Source: Camellia lanceoleosa (Eukaryota; Streptophyta; Magnoliopsida; Ericales; Theaceae). From it: 64,000 nucleotides of DNA. The notes under the pieces were generated by a model that saw only the letters and a program-made list of their open reading frames with translations, ran no database searches and was not told where the DNA came from. The stretch's first letter is position 1; every line of letters begins with the position of its first letter. A program made the translations under genes and the position numbers. The stretch is from NCBI GenBank assembly GCA_025200525.1, contig CM045768.1:48434425-48498424 (forward strand), in the 5' to 3' direction. Of the stretch, positions 1 through 10,977 are shown in pieces.

Positions 1-417
1 ACATATGTGTTTAGAGCAAAATACCAAGTTTGGTACGTGGTGATGGGTATTTTAATGGCCTAACAAGTGAAACAATAGGGAACACTGAAAGTTTGAATTC
101 ATAAGACATAGGCCTTAGCTCTTAATGTGTCAACTCTCATATGTAGAGGTATTATGATATGTTTCAAATATAGATGAATTATTAACATTAGTGATTATTT
201 GCTAACATGAATTGTTGCTATGTTTAACTATGCTGCAACTTCTATGTGCTTATAATTTTGATTATGGATTTTTCTTTTTCTTCTAAAATATTCCTCATGT
301 ATTATATCTAGTGAAATATTTTGTGGCTATTAATTTGTGTTTGTGCATTAATTATTGTGTAGTTTACCTGCTATCATTGTATGAATTGCATTTGCATTAA
401 TAAGTATTTGTGTGCAG

Positions 418-705
418 ATCGGAGTATGATACCCTTGGTACTTCTGTTAAAGTTGCTGTTGTTTATCTTGGAATAGCATTAGTGATGGTTGGTTGATGCA
501 ATTTCACGTGGCCGCTTGACCTTTCATTTGATTCATTTTTGTATCTCTGATTTGCATCTAATCTTCTCTATTTTGATGGATTTATTTCTCATCTCCAGCT
601 TCATACTTTTAATTTCTATTAACACTTTTTTTTCCCTTGCAACAGCTTGTTTGCTTGGCAACCTTTCTTAAGGTGTCTGAAAATGACAGCTTGGATCCAT
701 ATTAG
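418..705 (+). pseudogene. TMEM147-like (DUF2053) gene fragment, two exons with a stop at exon end
   Basis: Two short exons read in phase. Exon A (418-487) follows a TTTGTGTGCAG acceptor and, after one leftover base, reads SEYDTLGTSVKVAVVYLG-IALVM before a GT donor at 488. Exon B (646-705) follows a pyrimidine-rich TTGCAACAG acceptor and reads LVCLATFLKVSENDSLDPY, then TAG, immediately before GTACTT. This matches the LSEY...LATF stretch of TMEM147, a small multi-pass ER membrane protein that in animals is a subunit of the translocon-associated BOS complex; the plant family member is an uncharacterised seven-TM protein. Plant homologues, as I remember them, continue DPYQE, so the last codon looks like CAG changed to TAG. 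The N-terminal exon would lie left of the window. I could not find the downstream exons (the GLYFALTQL-type region) anywhere to the right. The next intron contains the 24-kb transposon insertion. It is either a pseudogene or a gene fragment. Confidence 0.68.
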
Positions 706-913
706 GTACTTTGTGAATGTTTTTTATTTTTTGGTTTTTGTGATATTGGGTGTTTAGACTTTAGATTCTATATGGAGGATTGTGTTGCTGAAGTCCTTAT
801 GTTCATCATCATATATTAGAATCTAATTTTATGAGCCAACCTGTGAGAGCATGAGGTGTCTGTATGTAATATCTTATGAACAATATGCAAAGCACATATT
901 TGGGTATATGTGT
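706..913 (+). repeat. Host intron and left copy of a 172-bp direct repeat (742-913)
   Basis: Intron sequence after the TMEM147-like exon. Bases 742-913 recur in the same orientation at 24804-24977 with about nine substitutions and a 2-bp length difference. The left copy ends exactly where the Athila LTR begins (914), and the right copy starts exactly where the inverted Athila piece stops. The pair therefore brackets the whole 24-kb insertion like an oversized target duplication. Confidence 0.85.
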
Positions 914-2021
914 TGATGTAGGCCGAAAGGTACCACATTGAGGCAACTTAAGTTACATTTTTATTCTTTTAATTTTGTTTATTTGATGGAGATGATGTGT
1001 TTCGTGCACTTGTACAGATTTGGTAGGAAATATAAAAATTCAATCAAAAAGGGCGCGAAAGCAGATCCTCTATGCGAGAAGTGAAGAATCTGAGCCAGCC
1101 AGACCACCGCACGTATGGCCAAGCTTCACCGTACATGTGGCCCACCACCGCTCGAGTGGCCCACCTAGGGACGTGTGCACAGAGTCTTTGGTCTGTTTTG
1201 CTGAGAATAAAAGAAAGAAAAATAGCCAAACCTAGGGTTCGAAAATTAATTCAGAGAAAAGGGAGACTAGGGTTCTAAAGAGGTGATTTTCTCCTAAAGC
1301 TTGAAGAATACTTCCATGGGAGTTTCTTCCTCATCTTCTTCCTCTTCCCACTCCTCCATGAGTGGCTAGTTGTCTTTTTTTAGGGTTTTGATGAAACCCT
1401 AGCCATGTAATAGGATTTTTCATAAGCTTTAACTGCGAATTGGTTTGAATGAATGTATGGATGATTTAGAAATTTTTAATAATTGTTTCTTTCATCTTTT
1501 TAAGCATTTTACTCTCTGTGATTGTTTAATACTTTCCATACATTAGTTTTCTTTGTGTTTGTATTCAAAGTACGAGATGAGTCATGCTATGAGAGACGGG
1601 TCGTGTTGCTACCATAGTTTAGAGCAAATGACTCATACTACTCGGGATGATTTGAGCCTGTACGTTGAATGCGATAACCCTCTTGATCAATATTTCAAAC
1701 TTGTAGTTGTAAAATATTGGGTATTTCAAACCGGATTGCAATTGATGGCCGATGTTAAATCTCGTTCATGTGGTTAGTGGTAAATTCTTTACCCTAGGAT
1801 TTTTTTCAAAAATTAATATCTCAAACCCTAATTTTAATATTCAATTTAATTATTCAAGTTCATTTAATTCTTCTTTAATCATAGCATCCTCAAATCTTTT
1901 TAACCAAAATTGATTTAGGAATTTAGCGATTAAATTAGTTTAATTTCACAATTGTCCTTGTGGATCGATACCTGGACTTGCCATTATTCTGAAAGAATTT
2001 GGTGTAGTTTAGTGATTTATA
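914..2021 (+). repeat. Athila-type 5' LTR
   Basis: Begins TGATGTAGGCC and ends near TTTATA just before the PBS. An inverted copy lies at 8598-9640 and matches along its whole length with scattered substitutions and several indels (for example an extra GATGTGTTTCGTGCAC-like piece near 990-1015). It contains the phrase CCGCTCGAGTGGCCC and related 'gctcg...ggccc' motifs that recur in the internal region at 24600-24800. Small ORFs inside are not credible genes. Confidence 0.85.
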
Positions 2022-2022
2022 T

Positions 2023-2040
2023 TGGCACCGTTGCCGGGGA
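2023..2040 (+). other. Primer binding site, tRNA-Asp type
   Basis: TGGCACCGTTGCCGGGGA matches the complement of the 3' end of plant tRNA-Asp with one mismatch (A for G at position 6). It lies 1-2 bases after the LTR, where minus-strand priming starts, and this tRNA choice is typical of Athila elements. Confidence 0.8.
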
Positions 2041-2435
2041 CTTCTGGCGAAATTAATTAATTTAAAGTTATGTTCTTATTTTAATTTTTAGTTTCGGATT
2101 TTATGCTTTCATGTTGCTAAGTGTGCAGAGCATTTGAAAGTGGAAACTATCACCGAAGTGCAAACGGAGTGCAACCGATCTTAAAAAATAAAAAAATAAA
2201 AAAACCACAGCACTACAGTGCTTAAACAGAAACAAACACTCGCAAGCAAAGCACCAAAGTGCTAAAAAGAAAGACAAAGCTCAATTAGAGGTTGGAGACA
2301 ACGTCTACACGTTAAGCACCCGCAAGACGAGTAAAGCATTTTCGTTAAACCGCTGTGAGTATTTCTCCCTTTGGTATTTTGCTTTCATAACTTAGTGCAC
2401 AGAGTCAGAACTTTTTGTGTGTGTGCGAGTAGTGT
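2041..2435 (+). other. Athila untranslated leader, no gene seen
   Basis: AT-rich leader between PBS and gag with an A-rich run around 2185-2210. I see no coding potential or RNA gene here. Confidence 0.6.
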
Positions 2436-4289
2436 ATGCACAGGCATCGTTCTTGTCGCCCTGAATTGTGGAGTTTGGACCTTGAACTAGAAAGGACTCT
2501 TAGGAGACTTAAAGCCTCTGCCCGTGTTCCTAGGCTTGAATATTCATATTCATACATTGAACCATTAGAAATGAAAAATCCAAATGTCCCAAATGTGCCC
2601 AACCGGACCCTTAAGGATTATTTCACACCCACTGCATATACATCACCATCATACATCCAATTACCCAACACCACTGCTGCTTATTATGAGATTAAGTCCA
2701 GCACCATACAAATGCTCCCATCATTCCATGGACTAACTCATGATGATCCTTACAAACATTTAAATGAATTTCTAGAAATTTGCTCGACAGTGAGGATCTA
2801 GAATTTCACAAATTAGGCCTTAATGTTGCGATTGTTTCCATTCTCATTAAAGGATAAAGCCAAACACTGGCTGAATTCTTTACCTGCTAATTCAATCACA
2901 ACTTGGGACCAATTACAACAACGATTCTTGGAGAAGTACTTTCCCATAGGTAAAACCAACCAACTTAGGTGAGCCATCACTAATTTTGCTCAAATTGATG
3001 GTGAGCAATTTCATGAGACATGGGAAAGACTTCGTGACCTTCTCCTACAGTGTCCCCACCACCAAGTGCCTAATTAGCAACTTGTTCAAACGTTTTATTA
3101 TGGCTTAACTGAGCCGCACCGCCAAATAGTGGATTCATCCTGTGGTGGGACATTCCTGTCCAAAAATGATGCCAAGGCATGGCAATTGTTTGAGAACCTA
3201 AGTGATGATTCCCTTCACAATGCCTCCGCAGCCCGGCAAGTTCGGCAACCAGTAGTTGGAGCCCCGAAGAGATGGGGCATTTATGAGGTCGGGCAAAACC
3301 TGGAGTTAGCCCAACAAGTAGAGGCATTGTCCCATAAAATGGACTAATTATTAGTTGTGGGACATGCCCCTACACAGCAAGATCAGCCTCAATTTCACGA
3401 GGCATGTACTATATGTGCGAGCCCTGCTCATGACTTGAGTGAGTGCCCTTCGGCATCACAATTTCCGGAGTTAGTCCAAGAGCATGTGAATGCGGCTCAA
3501 GGATTCTCCAACCCGGTTAATGACTCATATTTCAATACCTATAACCCCGGATGGAGAAATCACCCCAATTTTTCATGGAAACCTCCTTCACAAGGCACTT
3601 CTTACAATTCTCCACCACCAAGGTAGAATTTTAATAATTTTGCCAACCAATCATCCTACTGACCACCGCAACCTTATCGACCCCTATAACCGTACCGGCA
3701 ACCACAACCCCCGCATGTTCCTCAAGGCAACTCGGCCTTTAAGACTCAAGTGTTAGAAGTTCTCTCAGAACTTAAGGGGTTAGCACCAGTAGTTCACTCC
3801 CATACTCACTCTATTGCCAAGCTAGAGAACCAATTGGGTCAAATGGCTAACAACATGAATAGGAGAGAGGAGGGAAAATTACCGAGTCAAACTGTGGCCA
3901 ACCCTAAGGGACAATACAGGGCAGAGAGTTCGGGTGGGAATGGAAAACACCATGAGCAGGTGCAAGCGGTGATTACTTTGAGAAGTGGGAGGGAGTTAAA
4001 GCCTCAGACAGTTGCGTCTGATGTAACTAGAGCTAAGAAGGGTGACCACGGTGGTACACCCAATGAGAGCAAGGGTGAAGGGGAAGCACATAAGAGGGAT
4101 GACTTAGTCCCTAGCACTTCACATGAGCCCAAGGAACCATATGTGCCTAAGGCACCCTTTCCCCAATGCCTTGATATACCGTTCCCTTTTAATAAAAAGG
4201 CAGCATCTATGGGAGCAATGATAGAGGTTTTTAAACAAGTAAAAATCAACCTCCTCCTGTTGGAGGCAATTAAGCAAGTACCCTCCTAG
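2436..4289 (+). pseudogene. gag: Athila gag (capsid/nucleocapsid), broken by stops
   Basis: Reads in segments from the ATG at 2436. The N-terminal part has NVPNRTLKDYFTP and the motif FHGLTHDDPYKHLNEF. The capsid core (retrotransposon gag domain) follows at about 2820-3240, with LRLFPFSLKDKAKHWLNSLP and FLEKYFPIGKTN. The nucleocapsid has a CTICASPAHDLSEC zinc knuckle (Cx2Cx4Hx4C) near 3400-3440, then a proline-rich and charged tail with AVITLRSGREL. Stops interrupt it after 2801, in 2810-3080, at 3347, and at 3626-3690. The encoded protein would package the element RNA into virus-like particles in the cytoplasm. Length and motifs fit Athila gag; the breaks make it non-functional. Confidence 0.85.
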
Positions 4290-4340
4290 GCTAAATTTCT
4301 AAAGGACTTTTGTACGCAAAAGCGTAAATCTAGGACACAT

Positions 4341-5201
4341 GTGTCCCAAAAGGTCATACTTACGGAGCAAGTAAGCTCCATCTTGTTAAATGACACACCC
4401 CCTAAGCTTAAAGACCCGAGTGCCCCAACCATTGCATGCATTATAGGGAACCATTTCATTGATAAGGCCTTATTAGATTTAGGGGCTAGTGTTAATTTGT
4501 TGCCGTACTCTGTGTATGAAGAATTTGGGCTTGGCGAGTTAAAGCCCACTACTGTTACTCTCCAGTTGGTTGACCGGTCTCTCAAAGTGCCACGTGACAT
4601 GATTGAGGATGTGCTAGTAAAGGTTGATAGGTTTTACTTTCCTATTGACTTTTTGGTGTTAGATATGGAACCGGTAACTAGTTCTAGGAAACAAATCTCG
4701 GTGATCTTAGGTCGACCTTTCTTGGCTACAGCCAATGCATGCATTAATTGTCATACAGGGGTTATGGAAGTTTTATTTGGTAACATGCATGTGAAACTTA
4801 ATGTTTTCCAAGAATCCCAACAACCCCATGAGAGAGAGGAGTGCTTATTTGTGGATGTTGTGGATGGGATTGTGGAGGAAGCTTTGCCCTCCATTCTTGT
4901 AGAGGACCCTCTAGAGGCTTGTCTAGCTCATTTTGGGTTTGAAAATTTTGATATTGACGAGTTGGTTGAGGAGGTGAATGTCTTGCTTAATGCTTCTTCT
5001 ACACCGGATTTTCCTCTGTGGAAAGCCCGGTTTGAGTCACTTCCTCCTCTGTCGAGAGAGCCTGCCATACCATCTTTGGTTACACCACCTACACTTGAGT
5101 TAAAGCCACTCCTGACCACACTCAAGTATGCATTTTTAGGGCCCCAAGATACTTTACCAGTCATCATTGCATCTGATTTGACTGCAGAGCAGGAGAGTTA
5201 G
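4341..5201 (+). pseudogene. pro: Athila aspartic protease region
   Basis: A 286-codon open segment. The catalytic motif is LLDLGASVNLLP (DLGAS in place of the usual D-T/S-G-A/S), and downstream ISVILGRPFLAT is the ILGRPF motif that follows the protease core in plant Ty3/gypsy elements. The retroviral-type protease matures the Gag-Pol polyprotein. It follows gag after a short gap with a stop (TAG near 4287). The tail from about residue 190 is acidic and leads into the RT. The segment itself is open, but the polyprotein it belongs to is not. Confidence 0.82.
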
Positions 5202-5204
5202 TTA

Positions 5205-6128
5205 ATGAGTGTTCTCATGGCACATTGGAGTGCTATAGGGTGGTTAGTGTCTGATTTGAAAGGGATAGATCACTCTGTGTGCATGCATTATATACACTTA
5301 GAGGAGGACACCAAACCTTCTCGTGAAATGCAACGAAGACTTAATCCTAATATGAAAGAGGTGGTGAAAAATGAGGTATTGAAATTGTTGGATGCGGGTA
5401 TTATATACCCCATCTCGGATAGCAAGTGGGTGAGTCCCACACAAGTGGTGCCCAAGAAATTGAGCATCACTATTGTTGAGAATGAGAGAGAAGAGTTAGT
5501 CCCCACACGAACCACTACTAGGTGGCGAGTGTGCATTAATTATAAGAGACTAAATTCCTTGACTATGAAGGATTATTTTCCCTTACCTTTTATTGACCAG
5601 GTCCTAGAGCGGTTAGCGGGGCAGGATTTCTATTGTTTTCTTGATGGCTACTTGAGGTATAATCAAGTCCCGGTGTACCTCGTTGACCAGGAAAACACCA
5701 CATTCACATGCCCTTTTGGCACTTTTGCTTACAGGCGCATACCCTTTTTGTTATGCAATGCACTGACGACTTTTCAAGGGTATATGATGGCCATTTTCCC
5801 CGATATGGTGGAGAAATTCTTAGAGGTTTTCATAGATGATTTTTCGGTGTTTGGACCGTCTTTTATGGAATGCCTTAAGAACTTGACTAGAGTGTTGGAA
5901 CGATGTACTGAGGCAAACCTAATTTTGAGTTGGGAAAAGAACCATTTTATGGTTCGTGAGGGTATAGTGTTGGGACACATTGTGTCCCCTCAAGGTATAG
6001 AGGTAGACAAGGCTAAGGTTGACCTCATTGCAGGCCTTCCTCTACCTAATTTCGTGCGTCAAATTAGGTCTTTCCTCAGGCATATAGGTTTTTGTTGCAG
6101 GTTTATTAAAGACTTTAGTAAAATATAA
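5205..6128 (+). pseudogene. rt: Athila reverse transcriptase
   Basis: Starts one codon after the previous stop. It shows the RT order RWRVCINYKRLN, DYFPLPFIDQVLERLAG, the FLDGYLRYNQVP block (usual FLDGYSGYNQI), GTFAYRRIPFLLCNA and the catalytic FIDDFSVFG, with the two aspartates intact, followed by LGHIVSPQGIEVD and IRSFLRHIGFCCRFIKDFS of the thumb/connection. The enzyme copies element RNA into cDNA. Several substitutions at usually fixed sites (L for S-G, C for F-G) suggest decay. It ends at a TAA at 6126 just before the RNase H segment. Confidence 0.88.
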
Positions 6129-6134
6129 TGTCCT

Positions 6135-6630
6135 TTGTGTAGTTTACTTGTTAAGGACATGCCTTTTATCTTTGATGAGGCATGCTTGAAGGCTTTTCAA
6201 ACACTGAGAATGGCCCTTACCACCGCCCCAATCATGAAATCACCGAATTGGTCACTTCCCTTTGAAATCATGTGTGATGCCTCCGATTATGCTATTAGGA
6301 CTATGTTGGGTCAAAGGGTCAATAAGGCACCATATGTTATATACTATGCTAGTCACACTCTCTCGAATGCACAATTGAATCACACTACCACTAAGAAAGA
6401 GTTGCTAGCTGTGGTCTTTGTCTTAGATAAATTTCGGTCCTATCTCCTAGGTTCCAAGGTCATAGTCTTCACTAATCATGCCGATTTGCGGTATTTACTA
6501 TTAAAGAAAAAGACCAAACCTAGGTTAATTAGATGGATTTTGTTGCTTCAGGAATTTGACCTAGAGATTTGAGATAAGAAAGGATCTGAGAATGTGGTAG
6601 CGGATCACACTCTCCCGAATCCTCGTTGAG
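6135..6630 (+). pseudogene. rnh: Athila RNase H domain
   Basis: Continues the RT with [14 protein letters not shown] and then the RNase H core: [42 protein letters not shown] and [12 protein letters not shown]. It degrades the RNA strand during reverse transcription. A TGA at about 6570 (usual V-R changed) interrupts it just before DKKGSENVVADHTL. Active-site residues D (CDAS), E (KKELLA) and D (NHAD) are visible. Confidence 0.82.
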
Positions 6631-7956
6631 TATACTAGTGACCCTCTTATTTTGCATGATTCGTTTCCGGACAAACAACTCCTTGAGCTGTCACGAGCGA
6701 GCCTCCCGTGGTTTGCACATATTGTGAATTACTTGGCCATTGGGAAAATTCCGCAAAATTGGTCTAAGCAAGACAAAGACCGATTCTTTTCATAGGTCAG
6801 GTATTATTTTTGGGAGGATCCGAAGTTGTTTAAATATTGTTCCGACCAAGTGATCCGATGGTGTGTGCCGAAGAGTGAGGTGCATAGCATTCTTACATTT
6901 TGTCATTCTTCTGCATGTGGCGGTCATTTTAGTGGGCATAAAACGGCCGCCAAGATTTTACAGAGCGGGTTTTATTAGCCCACAATTTTTAAAGATGCCT
7001 ATCAATTTTGTAGAACTTGTTTGCACTATCAGCAAATGGGTTCGACATGTCGGCGTGACATGATGCCAATGTCCCCTATTCTTGTGGTAAAGATATTCGA
7101 TGTTTGAGGGATTGATTTTATGGGACCTTTCCCGTCATCATTCGGGTTTGAGTATATTCTCTTGGCAGTAGATTATGTGTCTAAGTGGGTGGAGACGATA
7201 GCTACCCGAACAAACGATCATAGAGTTGTAATCAAATTTTTGCATGAAAACATCTTTAGTCATTTTGGGTTTCCTAGAGCCATAATAAGTGATCAGGGTA
7301 CGCATTTTTGTAACCGGTTCTTTGAGTCGGTAGTTAAGAAATACTCTATCCTCATAAAGTTGCACTCCACACCACCCTTAAACTAGTGACCAAGTGGAAG
7401 TCTCAAATAGGGAAGTAAAGCACATAATAGAGAAAACGGTAAGGCCAGATAGGAAAGATTGGTCACAACGGTTGATTGATGCATTATGGGCCTACTGCAC
7501 TGTTTATAAGACACCCATTGGGATGTCACCATATAGGGCGGTGTTTGGCAAAGCTTGCCATCTCCCAGTTGAACTTGAGCACCAAGCATTGTGGGCCATA
7601 AAGAAGTTTAACTTCAATATGGCCGCGACTGGGCTCAACCGGAAATTGCAACTCAATGAGTTGGAGGAAATCTGGAATGATGCATATGAGAGTTCGAGAA
7701 TTTTTAAAGCTCGGACTAAAGAATTCCATGACAAGCACATTAATAGAAAATCCTTTGAACCCGGCCAAAAAGTGTGGCTTTTAACTCAAAACTGAGACTC
7801 TTTCCGGGTAAGCTTAGATCAAGATATGATGGTCCCTTTGTGGTCGTTGAGGCATTTATTCATGGCGCCGTTGAGATGCAAGATTCAAAGACTGGCCACA
7901 CTTTCAAAGTGAATGGCCAAAGACTGAAGTCATATATAGAGGGGATTGGGATTTGA
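6631..7956 (+). pseudogene. int: Athila integrase, frameshifted
   Basis: Must be read in several frames. The N-terminal HHCC zinc-binding part spans about 6850-7060. The DDE core begins near 7100 with [14 protein letters not shown] (first D) and [11 protein letters not shown] (second D, 7290s). The segment holding the catalytic E (VEVSNREVKHIIEK) resumes in another frame at 7394 after a one-base frameshift near 7380. The C-terminal part has YRAVFGKACHLPVELEH, another stop near 7795, and [14 protein letters not shown] to the end at 7956. Integrase inserts the cDNA into the genome. Not functional as it stands. Confidence 0.83.
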
Positions 7957-8597
7957 TGGACCATTTTTACTATGATTGATAGATTGATTTCTTGTTCTCT
8001 TTTCTTTCCCTTCTATTTTATTATGTTTTTTTTTGTTCTTGTTGTGCTTTATTTGCGTCTAGGAGACTTTAAATCCTCTAAAGTGTAATTCCTTTGATGT
8101 TAGCCGTGCCCGAACGGTATCTGACAGTCTGGTATAGCCACCTAACCGTGTTTGTAGTGAGTTTCTAGGAGACCAACTGAGACGGTGGAAACTAGAGTTC
8201 GAATGGCAAAGCCTAGAACACAAAGGTTTGGAATTTTCGAGACTAGAGTCTAGTTTAAATACCCAGGGGTGTGGAGATTGCTTCAAAACTACCCCAGCTT
8301 GAACTCTCTATGGCAGCCCCATAGGTCGAGTTAGTTTTATGTGCCTCGATTCTGGATACCGAATCAATCTAGTCTGTCACCCTGTTAGAGAATAGGGAAA
8401 GTTACACACACTGTTAGGGAGAAAAGTAGTACCCGTGTTTTTCGCGTGAAGATTATACCCTTCTTAGGCATTCTGATATTTTCTAAAGTGCTATATTTAT
8501 TTTGGATGTCAAATGAAGGTAGAAATGGTTTAGCATGTATTGGGTTGTACTTGGTTTTTAATTTCTTTTCTTTAACCTCTTAAACAAATATATATCA
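7957..8597 (+). other. Athila post-pol spacer up to inversion breakpoint
   Basis: Non-coding sequence between the end of pol and the inverted LTR, with no credible ORF. In an intact Athila this would run on into the env-like region; here it ends abruptly at 8597/8598, where the antisense LTR begins. Confidence 0.6.
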
Positions 8598-9640
8598 ATA
8601 TAAATCACTAAACTATACCAAATTCTTTCAAAATAATGGCAAGACCAGGTATCGATTCACAAGGACAATTGTGAAATTAAACTGATTTAATCGCTAAATT
8701 CCTAAATCAATTTTGGTTAAAAATATTTGAGGATGCTATGATTAAACAAGAATTAAATGAACTTGAATAATTAAATTGAATATTAAAATTAGGGTTTGAG
8801 ATATTAATTTTTGGGAAAAATCCTAGGGTAAAGAATTCACCACTAACCACATGAACAAGATTTAACATCGGCTATCAATTGCAATCCGGTTTGAAATACC
8901 CAATATTTCACAACTACAAGTTTGAAATATTGATCAAGAGGGTTGTTGCATTCAACGTACAGGCTCAAATCATCCTGAGTAGTACGAGTCGTTTGCTCTA
9001 AACTATGGTAGCAACACGACCCGTCTCTCATAGCATGACTCGTCTCGTATTTTCAATACAGACACAAAGAAAACTAATGTATGGAAAGCATTAAACAATC
9101 ACAGAGAGTAAAATAATTGAAGAGATGAAAGAAACAATTATTAAAAACTTCCAAATCATCCTTACATCCATTCAAACCACTTCATAATTAAAGCTTATGA
9201 AAAATCCTATTACATGGCTAGGGTTTCATCAAAACCCTAGAAAAGATGACTAGCCACTCATGGAGGAGTGGGAAGAGGAAGAAGATGAGGAAGAAACCCC
9301 CATGGAAGTGTCCTTCAAGCTTTAGGAGAAAATCACCTCTTTAGAACCCCAACCTCCCTTTTCTCTGAATTAATTTTTGAACCCTAGGTTTGGCTATTTT
9401 TCTTTCCTTTATTCTCAGCAAAATAGACCAAAGACTCTGTGCACGCGTCCCTAGGTGGGCCGCTTGAGCCTCCATATGGGCTGTTCGAGCGGTGGTGGGC
9501 CGCACATGTGGTGAAGCTTGGCCGCATGTGTGGTGGTCTGATTTTATATTTCCTGCCAAATCTATACAATCTCCATTAAATAAACAAAATTGAAAGAATA
9601 ACTTAAGTGGCCTCAATGTGGTACATTTCGGCCTACATCA
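8598..9640 (-). repeat. Athila-type 3' LTR, inverted relative to the gag-pol part
   Basis: Reverse complement of the 914-2021 LTR over its full length, read from 9640 (TGATGTAGGCC) down to 8598 (ATATAAATC on the plus strand). It is preceded on its own strand by a polypurine tract, so it is a 3' LTR of a minus-strand segment. Indels and substitutions against the 5' LTR are numerous. Confidence 0.87.
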
Positions 9641-9656
9641 CACCCCCCAACTTACA
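9641..9656 (-). other. Polypurine tract of inverted Athila 3' end
   Basis: On the minus strand AAGTTGGGGGGTG sits directly before the LTR start TGATGTAGG. It primes plus-strand DNA synthesis and proves the LTR at 8598-9640 is a 3' LTR. Confidence 0.75.
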
Positions 9657-10327
9657 TTTTGCTAGTCCTCAAGCAAAACAAAAGAAATAAGAAAAGTGAA
9701 ATACTCTAAGCCACTTTCGTAGGGATCATGATTGCATTTAGCATATGCTACATGCCTTTAAACCACAAGGTTACCCCAAGTGGACAAGTATAGTCTGCTA
9801 AAGGTTTTCAGAAATGATACCCACAAACATCAACATCTTCATATCCGCTCAAGAACAATTAACCACACTACTCCACACAACAACCAACTTATGTGCCACT
9901 ACAGTGTGATATTAAGACATGATGAGTCATTGAAGGCACAGTGGACAAGTATGAAGGAATCTATTAAGCGAAAACCACAATTCAGTTAATACAAAAGAAA
10001 AGTTCCTTGTACTTGTGAATGCTAGTAGAGATATCATTTGTACCCTCGGCGTAAAGTGCAATCTCCATATTAGTTAATTGTCCACTATAATAGCCCAGTG
10101 TACTCATAATAACACTCAACATATATAGAAAAACTAAACAAGTCATTCTCCTTATTTTTCCTTAACTGTGCAATGTCTAGGTCCCTTAAGCTTTCTAATT
10201 AACCCATGTAGCAAGTATTGGGCCAATGACTCCCAAAGCAGATGATTTTAGGGCACTAGGTGTAGAGACACCCTTACGGGCTTAATAACTCGAGTTAAAA
10301 AGGCTACGAACCCAAACAAGTCAAGTG

Positions 10328-10380
<53 letters not shown>

Positions 10381-10977
10381 TATTTTTATTTTTTTATTAA
10401 GAATCTTGGCTACTTATTTATTCTTTTCTACAACCTTAGCCATTATCAATGATGTACACCAGGGATTATAATAACGAGGTCACCGCTATGATAGTGTGTT
10501 CATATAAATTAAGGCGTACTCATGACAAGTGTACTAATACCACAAATACAAACAACTATTCTAGTACAAACATCACATGTGAGTATTTACCCAATAAACC
10601 CTTTTCATACAAGCCCACTATGTTCTCCAATTAACATATGATCATATCATTACCATACTAGCACAAAGTAAACATTAAGTGAAGTGGTGCAATCAAGTGC
10701 AACAAGTACAAACATGAATGGTTATTACAAATACCCTCACCCCCTAACTGGAATATAATATTGTCCTCAATATAAGCAATTGTACATTAGATAGTAAAAT
10801 GAGAGAGAGGATCTTACCAAACAGCGTGGGCGCACATCCAGCGAAGCAAGGACACCCAAACACACACACACACTTTGATTTTTTTTTTTTTTTGGTACAG
10901 TATAAAAGGAAAAGAAAGATAAAATAAAACAAAACAAAATAAGTAAGGAAAGAAACAAAGAAAATATACATATATCA
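9657..10977 (-). other. Spacer of inverted Athila part, with (ATT)n microsatellite
   Basis: No gene seen. Contains an uninterrupted TTA/ATT microsatellite of about 17 units at roughly 10330-10382 and a poly-T run at 10877-10892. Short ORFs here are low-complexity. Confidence 0.6.

Larger units (their letters stand above)
914..8597 (+). mobile_element. Athila-type Ty3/gypsy retrotransposon, 5' part (LTR-gag-pol)
   Basis: Order on the plus strand: 5' LTR, tRNA-Asp-type primer binding site, long leader, gag, protease, reverse transcriptase, RNase H and integrase, then a spacer. The gag sequence type, the DLGAS protease motif, the tRNA-Asp PBS and the 1.1-kb LTR all fit the Athila lineage. Where the env-like region and direct 3' LTR should follow, the sequence instead switches at 8598 to an inverted LTR. 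Stops in gag and a frameshift in integrase show it is dead. Confidence 0.85.

Noticed and set aside
489..671. 60-codon ORF over the TMEM147-like locus
   Set aside because: It runs through the intron in the wrong frame; the spliced reading gives the recognisable protein.
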